From Rhodospirillaceae bacterium (GTDB lineage: Bacteria > Pseudomonadota > Alphaproteobacteria > SP197), in NCBI GenBank assembly GCA_018700655.1, contig JABIUG010000272.1, forward strand, positions 1 to 6,519: a stretch of 6,519 nucleotides of DNA. The letters are read 5' to 3'. The first letter of the stretch is position 1; every line of letters starts with the position of its first letter. The translations under genes and the position numbers were made by a program. Positions 1-5,450 of this stretch are shown here, piece by piece. The notes under the pieces are model-generated. The model was not told the origin of the DNA and searched no databases. It was given only the letters and a program-made list of their open reading frames with translations.

Positions 1-174
1 ATCGATCACCGTGGGAATCACCTTGTTGGGATTCATGGCGATGTACTCCGGCGTATCGAGCCCGCCGAAGGCGCCGCCGATATCTTCGCGGTCGTAGGGA
101 ACGCCCAGTTCTTCCAGGGTCCAGGTGACCTTTTGCACATTGGACGAGGTCGCGCGGCCCAGCACCTTCAGCAT
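1..174 (-). CDS. Glutathione S-transferase, N-terminal part (3' end beyond window)
   Basis: The first 58 codons of a gene continuing past the left edge. The translation begins MLKVLGRATSSNVQKV and contains TLEELGVPYDRE and NPNKVIPTVID. This is the thioredoxin-like N-terminal domain of a cytosolic glutathione S-transferase. The Ser-Ser-Asn near residues 10-12 sits where Ser-type bacterial GSTs place the catalytic serine that activates the glutathione thiol. The NPNKVIPTVI segment carries the conserved cis-proline that binds the glutathione backbone. The ATG at 174-172 is supported by GGAG six bases upstream (positions 181-184). The helical C-terminal domain that sets the second substrate is not in the window, so specificity cannot be inferred. 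It is divergent from the lactonase gene across 71 bp, so the two may share control. Confidence 0.9.
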   Translation of the reverse strand, partial: MLKVLGRATSSNVQKVTWTLEELGVPYDREDIGGAFGGLDTPEYIAMNPNKVIPTVID

Positions 175-245
175 GGTTTGCTCCGTTGGTTGGTTCGCGA
201 CACCATGGCCGCACCGGGAGATGAATTCCAGCAGGGTGATTTCAG
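175..245. promoter_or_regulatory. Divergent intergenic region between GST and lactonase genes
   Basis: These 71 bases separate two divergent start codons and must hold at least the translation signals of both. GGAG at 181-184 serves the GST gene on the minus strand. AGGGTGA at 233-239 serves the lactonase on the plus strand. I could not pick out a convincing -35/-10 pair or operator in either direction. Confidence 0.5.
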
Positions 246-1043
246 ATGTCGAAAACGATCACAACCGACGACGGCACCACACTTCATGTCGTCGAATCCG
301 GCCTTGCCCAAGGGCTGGTCCTGATGTTCTGCAATTCGCTGGGCACCGATCACCGCATGTGGGACGGCCAGGCCAGGCGTTTCGGTGGAGACTATCGCAT
401 CGTGCGTTACGACCGGCGCGGGCACGGGGGCTCATCGGCGCCACCGGGACCCTATTCGTTCGAGCGCCTGGGACGTGACGCTCTGTGTGTGCTGGATGCG
501 CTGGAAATCGACAAGACCTGGTTCTGCGGTCTTTCCATGGGCGGCATGACGGGCATGTGGCTCGCCGCCAATGCCGGCGAACGGTTCCACGGCCTGGTCC
601 TTGCCAACACGGGGGCGCACATGCCGCCGCGCGAGATGTGGGCTGAGCGTATCGACATGGCCCGTGCCGGCAATCTGGCGCTGATGGTTGAAACTGTCCT
701 GGGTCGCTGGTTCACGGCGGATTTCCTTGAGACCAACCCGGACGCAGTCGAGCATATCCGCCGCCAGTATCTGGCATCTTCGAGTGAAGGTTACGCGGCA
801 TGTTGCGAGGCAATCCGGGACCTGGACCAGCGCGAGATGATCAAGACGATCGATCGCCCGGTTCTGGTCATCGGCGGCAGCGAAGATCCCGCCACGACAC
901 CGGCCCATTGCCGATTGGTGGCCGACAGCATTCCCGGTGCGGCCTATGTCGAACTGGCCGGTGCGGCGCATCTCTCCAACATTGAAAGAGCCGAAGCCTT
1001 CAATGAGGCGCTGGACGGTTTTCTGCGGTCCTCCCGGCGTTGA
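246..1043 (+). CDS. pcaD: Alpha/beta hydrolase, probable 3-oxoadipate enol-lactonase
   Basis: A complete 265-residue alpha/beta-fold hydrolase, close to the usual length of PcaD (about 260). PcaD hydrolyses 3-oxoadipate enol-lactone to 3-oxoadipate in the beta-ketoadipate pathway of aromatic degradation (EC 3.1.1.24), in the cytoplasm. Visible landmarks are NSLGTDHRMWD at 30-40, YDRRGHGGSSAP at 55-66, the nucleophile elbow GLSMGG with Ser97, the acid Asp214 in GGSEDPATTP, and the base His242 in GAAHLSNIE. The NSLGTD and YDxRGHGxSxAP strings are typical of the PcaD branch. A cap region lies between about residues 125 and 185. The ATG at 246 has AGGGTGA upstream at a workable distance. No pcaB, pcaC, pcaGH or catB is seen nearby, so the substrate could be a related enol-lactone or ester; family membership is surer than the exact reaction. 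Confidence 0.85.
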   Translation: MSKTITTDDGTTLHVVESGLAQGLVLMFCNSLGTDHRMWDGQARRFGGDYRIVRYDRRGHGGSSAPPGPYSFERLGRDALCVLDALEIDKTWFCGLSMGGMTGMWLAANAGERFHGLVLANTGAHMPPREMWAERIDMARAGNLALMVETVLGRWFTADFLETNPDAVEHIRRQYLASSSEGYAACCEAIRDLDQREMIKTIDRPVLVIGGSEDPATTPAHCRLVADSIPGAAYVELAGAAHLSNIERAEAFNEALDGFLRSSRR

Positions 1044-1115
1044 TTTCCTGAAGATCGCGCCGAACAGGCTGTTCGCATCACGGTGAGAGTCGGGAACGTT
1101 CGCTCCACGTGGCAA

Positions 1116-1143
1116 TTGACCCGTCGGGCTACAGGGTCATAAA
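1116..1143 (+). promoter_or_regulatory. Possible sigma70-type promoter upstream of truncated secreted-protein gene
   Basis: TTGACC at 1116-1121 matches the -35 consensus at five of six positions. A 16-base spacer is followed by CATAAA at 1138-1143, four of six to the -10 consensus. It lies 66 bases before the ATG at 1210 and points at it. An inverted repeat (TGACCC at 1117-1122, GGGTCA at 1134-1139) overlaps the -35 and spacer. The match is by eye and could be chance. Confidence 0.35.
1117..1139. repeat. Inverted repeat TGACCC-N11-GGGTCA
   Basis: The two perfect 6-base arms lie at 1117-1122 and 1134-1139 with an 11-base loop. They sit 73 bases after the lactonase stop codon. There is no T-tract after the second arm, so it is not a standard intrinsic terminator. 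It overlaps the possible -35 element and spacer of the promoter at 1116-1143, so an operator is conceivable. An alternative short hairpin, CCC-GTC-GGG, lies inside it. Six-base arms occur by chance fairly often. Confidence 0.3.
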
Positions 1144-1209
1144 CGGCCTAGGGATCCGTTGGTCAGCGCGTCAGACGTGTCGGCGGTGTTCCTTTTATTG
1201 GTAGGAATC

Positions 1210-1419
1210 ATGAAAACGAAAATTCTGTCGGCCGCGCTTGGCGCGGCGATGGCTATGGGATACGCCGCTGGCGAAGCTCAGGCTACACGCAAATCATCCT
1301 GGCTTGCCTGGCCTCACGACGAGTTGACGATCAGGCTGATGGCCCTGCCGGAATGGGGCCGGTCGGTGGATAGCCGCCGTCTTCATCATGCCGCTCGGTG
1401 CCTTCGACCGGCGGATTAA
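1210..1419 (+). pseudogene. 5' remnant of a secreted-protein gene (signal peptide only)
   Basis: The frame opens with a textbook signal peptide: a basic start (MKTK), a hydrophobic Ala/Leu/Gly/Met core, and GEAQA followed by Thr, giving an AQA cleavage site after residue 25. TAGGA lies just before the ATG, with short spacing, and a possible promoter lies at 1116-1143. After the signal peptide the reading frame soon runs into the antisense of bicupin A (whose stop is at 1331-1333) and continues as a meaningless shadow to a stop at 1417-1419. The simplest reading is a secreted-protein gene whose body was lost when the cupin array was joined here, with the junction between about 1285 and 1330. 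A small genuine secreted protein of 69 residues overlapping the cupin gene cannot be excluded, but the C-terminal half has no recognisable character. Confidence 0.5.
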
Positions 1420-2161
1420 AGACACTGAGAATGTGGCTGTCGACCGCCACCTTGAGGTGATGGGGGTCGTTCGGACCGACACAATAGACACCGCCCGTGC
1501 TGATCGTGTGGGTCACGCCGCTTGCCGTTTCGGTAATCTCGACCTCGCCGTCGAGCACGATGTTGGCTTCCCAATGGTTTTTGTACCAGAGATCGGCTTC
1601 GCGCCCGGCCTGGAAGCGCACATCGGAGTAAGAGAACCCGAGATTATCGGACTTGAGCAGCAGTTTTGCGAAACGTGACGCACCCCCGGCTCTTTCGAAC
1701 GCATGGCCGGCAGCTTCAGCCTCAGCCCAGGTCTTCACGAACATGCGCTCCTTGCCCTCAGGCGCGACACCGCTGGCGGCATAGGTGCCTTCGGCGTCAT
1801 GGCTTTCGTTGCCCTGGAGCGGCGGATTGAAGACGCTGATGATGCGGAAACCGACGTTTCCGGTGTTCTCGATACGGTGCCGGTCGCGTGGCCCCACGCA
1901 ATAGAGCATGCCGGGTTCCAGGTTCCAGACCTGGCCGGTTGTCATATCTTCCAGCGTACCGGTGCCCTGGCGCACATAGTTGGCTTCCCAATGGTTCTTG
2001 TACCAAAGAATGGCATCGCCACCGGGGAGGCCGCGCGCTTCCGAGAGGCTGAAACCCATGCCGTCGGAGGCATTGAGCATACGAAGCGCGCTCGACTTTC
2101 CCTGATTGATCGAGAGCAGGCGGCCCCCGGATTCCATCTCTTCGAGTGAACGGATCAGCAT
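1331..2161 (-). CDS. Bicupin A, two EctC-like modules, all metal ligands kept
   Basis: 276 residues made of two cupin modules resembling ectoine synthase EctC. EctC closes N-gamma-acetyl-diaminobutyrate to ectoine using iron held by Glu57, Tyr85 and His93. Module 1 (about 1-138) has WYKNHWEANY with His57 and Glu59, then Tyr87, His95, VFNPP at 110-114 and Glu119/His121. Module 2 (about 140-276) has Tyr193, His196, Glu198, Tyr226, His234, VFNPP at 247-251 and Glu256/His258. The Glu-Tyr spacing (28) and Tyr-His spacing (8) equal those of EctC in both modules. The Cys105 position is Ser in both modules, and the Thr40 position is Ala in module 1. Each module begins like M(L/F)(I/V)(R/K) and ends in a Pro/Gly-rich tail. 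The ATG has AAGGAG seven bases upstream. It is the last of five cotranscribed bicupin genes, 19 nt after bicupin B. No signal peptide is visible, so it should be cytosolic. The exact reaction is unknown. Confidence 0.9.
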   Translation of the reverse strand: MLIRSLEEMESGGRLLSINQGKSSALRMLNASDGMGFSLSEARGLPGGDAILWYKNHWEANYVRQGTGTLEDMTTGQVWNLEPGMLYCVGPRDRHRIENTGNVGFRIISVFNPPLQGNESHDAEGTYAASGVAPEGKERMFVKTWAEAEAAGHAFERAGGASRFAKLLLKSDNLGFSYSDVRFQAGREADLWYKNHWEANIVLDGEVEITETASGVTHTISTGGVYCVGPNDPHHLKVAVDSHILSVFNPPVEGTERHDEDGGYPPTGPIPAGPSA

Positions 2162-2168
2162 GGGTTTT

Positions 2169-2174
2169 CTCCTT
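2169..2174 (-). promoter_or_regulatory. Ribosome binding site of bicupin A
   Basis: Read on the minus strand this is AAGGAG, seven bases before the ATG at 2161-2159. It is the strongest Shine-Dalgarno in the cluster. It lies in the 19-base gap after the stop codon of bicupin B, so A can be initiated independently of B. Confidence 0.7.
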
Positions 2175-2180
2175 TTTCGG

Positions 2181-2825
2181 TCAGGCGGCCGTGTCGATCT
2201 TGATGAGATGAAGATCGCTATGGGCCAGCAGGTGGTGGTCGTCTCCAGGTTCCAGACAGTAAAGCATATCTGGCCCCAGGAGTGTTGCGTCGCGGCTCGT
2301 CTGATCCGTCAGTTCGCCGCGGCCAGAGACGATGTATCCAATCTTCCAGGTATCTTGGCGTTGCTCCGTCAGACAGGTGTTCTTGGGCGAGCGAACCTCT
2401 GATGCAGAGCAGCCGATGCCGTCTCCTGTGCTGAGCAGGGATATGTTCCCGGCAGTATCAGGGCGCTCGAAGCTACGAACAAAACTTGTCGGCACCGCCA
2501 AAGCGCCTTTCAGGGCCGGATTGAAGAGGCCCATCACCTTCATATCGTGTTCGATCGTGAGACGGTGTTTCTGCCCTGGCCCCATGCAACTGACTGTACC
2601 GGGAACCAGGGCCGTGATCTCGCCGGTCGCCGGGTCCTCGAAACGACCGTGGCCTTCCAGCACCAGCATGACTTCCCAGTGGTTCTGGAAACACAGATCC
2701 CAGCTTTCGCCGGCATGGGCTGTCGCGATCGTGAGGCAAAACCCCGGACCGTCCTGTTTGGTCAGCAATGGTGCAGGCGAGTTGCCTTCGAAATCGGCCA
2801 GCGTGCGGGTAAACACCAGAGTCAA
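2181..2825 (-). CDS. Bicupin B, degenerate EctC-like protein
   Basis: 214 residues from a TTG at 2825-2823. A GTG at 2816-2814 would give MFTRTLADF, which aligns with the MFVRTLEGL start of bicupin D and may be the true start (211 residues). The TTG forms a TTGA overlap with the stop of bicupin C; with either start, translation is probably coupled to C, and no strong Shine-Dalgarno is visible. Module 1 (about 5-113) keeps FQNHWE with His49 and Glu51, but the metal Tyr is Ser79 (GTVSCMGP); His87 remains and the HDEDG tail is missing. Module 2 (about 114-214) has lost the NHWEA motif: RQDTWK puts Thr159 for His and Lys161 for Glu. It keeps Tyr189 and His197 and stops before the FNPP strand. Residue spacings are still 28 and 8, so the fold is probably kept while metal binding is doubtful. 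It may be a structural or regulatory partner of the other bicupins. Confidence 0.8.
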   Translation of the reverse strand: MTLVFTRTLADFEGNSPAPLLTKQDGPGFCLTIATAHAGESWDLCFQNHWEVMLVLEGHGRFEDPATGEITALVPGTVSCMGPGQKHRLTIEHDMKVMGLFNPALKGALAVPTSFVRSFERPDTAGNISLLSTGDGIGCSASEVRSPKNTCLTEQRQDTWKIGYIVSGRGELTDQTSRDATLLGPDMLYCLEPGDDHHLLAHSDLHLIKIDTAA

Positions 2826-3655
2826 CCCGGGCCTGGCGGCAGGGGGGCGGTGGGAGGATAACCTCCATCGGCATCGTGCATTTCCGTACCGTCAAGCGGC
2901 GGATTAAAAAGGCTCGCAATGTGAAGACCATCTTCGGTTGCGAGAACGTGAGGGTCGTCGGGCCCGACGCAGTAGAGCGCACCGGGAGCCAGCAAGATGC
3001 GTTCACCCGTGGTCTCATGCGTCACCGTGCCACTTCCGGCGATCACGTAGTTCGCTTCCCAGTGATTTTTGTACCAGAGCCGGTTTTGCGTTCCGCCGTG
3101 GATCGTCACATCCGACCAGGTGAAACCAAGTCCGTCTTGCGCCAGCAGGTAACGCAGCAAGGTCGCCGTGCCCGTCACGCTGGTTTTCTCGTGGCCCGCC
3201 GCCCGCAGACTGTCGGGTGTAGCGACCCACATTTTCGGTTTGCCCGGCGGCACGGGCCCGCCCGGCGGATAGGTGCCTTCATCGTCGTGATTTTCGTGGC
3301 CTATCACCGGCGGATTAAAGACACCAAGCGCCCGGCAAGGCGTCAGGTCTGTCACCAGATGGCGGTCGTTGGGGCCCACGATGTACATGTCGCCCGGTCC
3401 CACGATGTACATGTCGCCCGGTCCCAGTTCCCAGCGGTCGCCTGTGTCCTCGTCTTCGAGCAGGGCGCGGCCCTCGAGCATGTAGCTGGCTTCCCAGTGG
3501 TGCTTGTAGAACAGCCGGTGCGGCCCACTGACCGGTGCCGTCACGACCGAGACCGAGAACCCCAGCCCGTCGCCTGCCAGCAACAGCCGCGCCGTTTCAG
3601 CGCCACCATGGGAGATCGAGGCGGTCGGTGCGCCATCCATGCGTCGATGAAACAT
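2822..3655 (-). CDS. Bicupin C, EctC-like, with duplicated metal-loop segment in module 1
   Basis: 277 residues, two EctC-like modules. Module 1 (about 1-140) has FYKHHWEA with His53 and Glu55, and VFNPP at 112-116 with Glu121/His123. It carries the segment GDMYIVGP twice in tandem (80-87 and 88-95) before His99. Tyr83 keeps the EctC distance of 28 from Glu55, while Tyr91 keeps the distance of 8 to His99, so the duplication lengthens the metal loop by eight residues. Module 2 (about 142-277) is canonical: Tyr195, His198, Glu200, Tyr228, His236, LFNPP at 249-253, Glu258/His260. Cys105 of EctC is Gly111 in module 1 and Ser248 in module 2. The ATG lies two bases after the stop of bicupin D, with only a weak AGGCGG inside the end of D, so translational coupling is likely. 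The 3' end overlaps the start of bicupin B. Confidence 0.9.
   Translation of the reverse strand: MFHRRMDGAPTASISHGGAETARLLLAGDGLGFSVSVVTAPVSGPHRLFYKHHWEASYMLEGRALLEDEDTGDRWELGPGDMYIVGPGDMYIVGPNDRHLVTDLTPCRALGVFNPPVIGHENHDDEGTYPPGGPVPPGKPKMWVATPDSLRAAGHEKTSVTGTATLLRYLLAQDGLGFTWSDVTIHGGTQNRLWYKNHWEANYVIAGSGTVTHETTGERILLAPGALYCVGPDDPHVLATEDGLHIASLFNPPLDGTEMHDADGGYPPTAPLPPGPG
3375..3422. repeat. Perfect 24-bp tandem duplication inside bicupin C
   Basis: Bases 3375-3398 and 3399-3422 are identical 24-mers starting CCCACGATG and ending GCCCGGT, followed by four more matching bases (3423-3426). The length is a multiple of three, so the frame is kept and eight residues (GDMYIVGP) are repeated. No base differs between copies, which suggests a recent replication-slippage event or an assembly artefact. 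It is the only module of the ten with this insertion. Confidence 0.95.
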
Positions 3656-3657
3656 AT

Positions 3658-4485
3658 TCAGCCCGCCTGCGGGCCGGGCGGAACCGGGCCGCTTGGCGCA
3701 TAGGCACCGTCCTCGTCATGTTGCTCATCACCGACCAGGGCCGGAGAAAAGACCGAAAGCAGATGAAGGTCGGTATGGGCATGCATGCTGTGACGGTCGT
3801 CAGGGCCGACGTTGTAAAGCATGCCCGGTTCCATCTTCCAGACGTCACCGGTGGCGTGGTCATGGACTTCGCCGGAGCCTTCAAGAATGTAGTTGGCTTC
3901 CCAATGATGTTTGTACCAAAGGTTGTTCTTGTTGCCGGCGGCAAGGTTCACGTCGCTCAGCGTGAAGCCCATGCCGTCCTGCTTCAGCAACATACGAACG
4001 GCAAGCGAGCTGCCCGCCGCTACGGTTTTCTCACGTCCTGCGGATCGCAGCTCTTCGACCGTCCTGACAAACATGCGGTCGGCACCCGGCGGCAGTTCAC
4101 CTGTCGGCGGATAGGCACCGTCGTCATCGTGGGTTTCATCGCCCACGAGAGGCGGATTGAAGACACTGACGACCTGAATGTCGGTTACGGCCACGACACG
4201 GTGGCGGTCGTCGGGCCCGACACAGTAGAGCGCACCGGGACCAAGCTCCCACGAAAGGTCTCGGGCCAGATTGGTCTCGCTCATGGTTCCAGCAACAACA
4301 TAGTTGGCTTCCCAGTGGTTCTTGTACCAGAGCACGGATTCCTCGCCGGCCACGACACGCACATCGGAGAAGGTGAACCCCATGCCATCAGTCTGGGTGA
4401 GGAAACGTATGGCCCGCGCTCGCCCGTGCGCGATGACCCGTTCCTTGCCTTGGGCCCTCAGGCCCTCAAGCGTGCGTACAAACAT
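3658..4485 (-). CDS. Bicupin D, two intact EctC-like modules
   Basis: 275 residues from the ATG at 4485-4483, chosen over a GTG at 4509 because AGGGAG lies five bases before the ATG and the resulting start MFVRTLEGL matches the module starts elsewhere. Module 1 (about 1-137): WYKNHWEANY with His57 and Glu59, Tyr87, His95, VFNPP at 108-112, Glu117/His119. Module 2 (from Met138): YKHHWEANY with His194 and Glu196, Tyr224, His232, VFSPAL at 245-250, Glu254/His256. The three EctC iron ligands are present in both modules at the EctC spacings. The EctC Cys105 position is Ser in both, and the Thr40 position is Val in module 1. The DDGAYPPTGELPPG linker resembles the C-terminal tail, as expected if a single-module gene was duplicated and fused. 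It begins 11 nt after the stop of bicupin E and is followed by bicupin C after 2 nt. Confidence 0.9.
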   Translation of the reverse strand: MFVRTLEGLRAQGKERVIAHGRARAIRFLTQTDGMGFTFSDVRVVAGEESVLWYKNHWEANYVVAGTMSETNLARDLSWELGPGALYCVGPDDRHRVVAVTDIQVVSVFNPPLVGDETHDDDGAYPPTGELPPGADRMFVRTVEELRSAGREKTVAAGSSLAVRMLLKQDGMGFTLSDVNLAAGNKNNLWYKHHWEANYILEGSGEVHDHATGDVWKMEPGMLYNVGPDDRHSMHAHTDLHLLSVFSPALVGDEQHDEDGAYAPSGPVPPGPQAG

Positions 4486-4490
4486 CGTTG

Positions 4491-4496
4491 CTCCCT
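4491..4496 (-). promoter_or_regulatory. Ribosome binding site of bicupin D
   Basis: On the minus strand this is AGGGAG, five bases before the ATG at 4485-4483 and directly after the stop of bicupin E. It fixes the start of D at that ATG and not the GTG at 4509. An AGGGAG also precedes bicupin E (5308-5313), consistent with duplication that included the leader. Confidence 0.65.
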
Positions 4497-5297
4497 TCAG
4501 GCCTGCCACGCCTCGGGCACATCGCCCGTTGGCGGATAACCGCCTTTGTCGTCATAGCGTTCGTCGCCTTTGATCGGCGGATTGAAGATGCTTAGAAAAC
4601 GCACACCGTTGGTGTTGCTGACGCGATGTTTGTCCCTGGGGCCGATCACGAACATGTCGCCGGGTGTCAGCGCATGTCGTTCATCGGTTGCCTTGTCCCA
4701 GACCTCTGCGCTGCCTTCGACCAGATAGTTTGCCTCGCAATGGTTGCGGTACCATAGGTCGATTTTCTCGCCGGGCGTGGTCCGCAAGTCCGAGAGTGAG
4801 AGTCCGGTTCCGTCGGCGGACAACAGGGGGCGGCGCACGCTCGAAAAGCCGGTACTCAGCATCTTCTCCTCGATGTCGCCGGGTTGGCGCACGAACATGG
4901 TCCGCCCGCCTGGCTCCCAGCCCGCGGGCAGGTCACCGGATTCGGGGAAACCGTCGGGTCCGTGCGGCGCGCCCTCGTCTATCGCCGGATTGAAGAACGA
5001 CACGACCTTCCATGGTCCCGCCAGTTCCAGGCGGTAGCGGTCGTTAGGGCCGACGCAATAGAAGGCGCCGGGACCCAGTGGTTTTGCTTCGCCGGAGCCT
5101 TCGAGGATCATATTGGCCTCGATATGGTTCCTGTAGTGCAACGGGTAACCGGTGCTGTCACCATCGATCATCAGTGTGGAAAATGAAAAGCCGCAGCCGT
5201 CTTCCTCGGCCAGACAACACATGGCGTGCGCCTTGCCGTCGGCGACCATGCGGTCGCGGTGGGTTCCGGCGATGTCGGCAGGCTGGATGACACGCAT
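4497..5297 (-). CDS. Bicupin E, EctC-like, each module missing a different ligand
   Basis: 266 residues from the ATG at 5297-5295. The start MRVIQPADI fits the module pattern; ATG at 5306 and GTG at 5333 are possible but less likely. AGGGAG at 5308-5313 lies ten bases upstream. Module 1 (about 1-133) has HYRNHIEANM with His58 and Glu60, but lacks eight residues before Tyr80, has Tyr88 where EctC has His93, and Ala110 for Glu115. Module 2 (about 134-266, starting MFVRQPGDI) has WYRNHCEANY with His186 and Glu188, Phe216 for the metal Tyr, His224 kept, SIFNPP at 236-241, Glu246, and Tyr248 for His117. So neither module has a full Glu/Tyr/His set. It may be a partner subunit, or bind metal or substrate differently. 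It is the first gene of the five-gene cluster and is divergent from the single-domain cupin across 153 bp. Confidence 0.87.
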   Translation of the reverse strand: MRVIQPADIAGTHRDRMVADGKAHAMCCLAEEDGCGFSFSTLMIDGDSTGYPLHYRNHIEANMILEGSGEAKPLGPGAFYCVGPNDRYRLELAGPWKVVSFFNPAIDEGAPHGPDGFPESGDLPAGWEPGGRTMFVRQPGDIEEKMLSTGFSSVRRPLLSADGTGLSLSDLRTTPGEKIDLWYRNHCEANYLVEGSAEVWDKATDERHALTPGDMFVIGPRDKHRVSNTNGVRFLSIFNPPIKGDERYDDKGGYPPTGDVPEAWQA

Positions 5298-5450
5298 GGT
5301 TCCCATGCTCCCTGAAGTGAAAGGCCATGACACAGCACTTGTCAGACAACCGCAACCCTGCGCGCGGCATGATAAACTGTCGGCGAACTAGCTCGAGCCA
5401 GACTGTAGTTTCTGATCGTGCTGATGGTTTTCACAACAGGAGTTTGGCAC
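5298..5450. promoter_or_regulatory. Divergent control region between bicupin cluster and single cupin
   Basis: These 153 bases separate the divergent starts of bicupin E (minus) and the small cupin (plus) and should hold the promoters of both. AGGGAG (minus, 5308-5313) and AGGAG (plus, 5438-5442) are the ribosome sites. TATCAT on the minus strand at 5374-5369 could be a -10 element for the bicupin operon, but I see no good -35 partner. A short palindrome at 5339-5349 may be an operator. No plus-strand promoter stands out. Confidence 0.45.
5339..5349. promoter_or_regulatory. Palindrome TTGTC-A-GACAA, possible operator
   Basis: Perfect 5+1+5 inverted repeat in the middle of the divergent region. 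Its form resembles operators of GntR-family (FadR/FCD-type) repressors, which often bind TTGT...ACAA palindromes. The site lies about 40 bases upstream of the bicupin E start and about 100 upstream of the small cupin start. No regulator gene is in the window, and an 11-bp palindrome could be chance. Confidence 0.35.

Noticed and set aside
432..1115. Minus-strand open frame of 227 codons opposite the lactonase
   Set aside because: The plus-strand lactonase has a full catalytic triad and a ribosome site, and the antisense frame has no family features.
1117..1139. Inverted repeat as a lactonase terminator
   Set aside because: The arms are only six bases and no T-tract follows; CATAAACGG comes next, so a rho-independent terminator is not supported.
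1703..2149. Plus-strand frame of 148 codons opposite bicupin A
   Set aside because: It is a shadow of the first module of bicupin A with no independent coding evidence.
2876..3703. Plus-strand open frame of 275 codons opposite bicupin C
   Set aside because: It mirrors the codons of bicupin C; no ribosome site or recognisable motif, and recurring strings such as GFPVVLV are the reverse of the NHWEAN strand.
3535..4539. Long plus-strand open frame of 334 codons opposite bicupins C and D
   Set aside because: It is antisense to two genes with clear cupin motifs, its translation is Arg/His/Val-rich with no domain, and the open frame is explained by high GC and the repeated modules.
1563..5140. 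Regularly spaced repeats considered as a CRISPR array
   Set aside because: The repeats are imperfect, about 400 bases apart and in coding phase; they encode the conserved cupin strand.
1331..5297. Standard ectoine biosynthesis cluster
   Set aside because: No ectA, ectB or ectD is present, the modules are fused in pairs, and the checked substrate-pocket residues differ from EctC.
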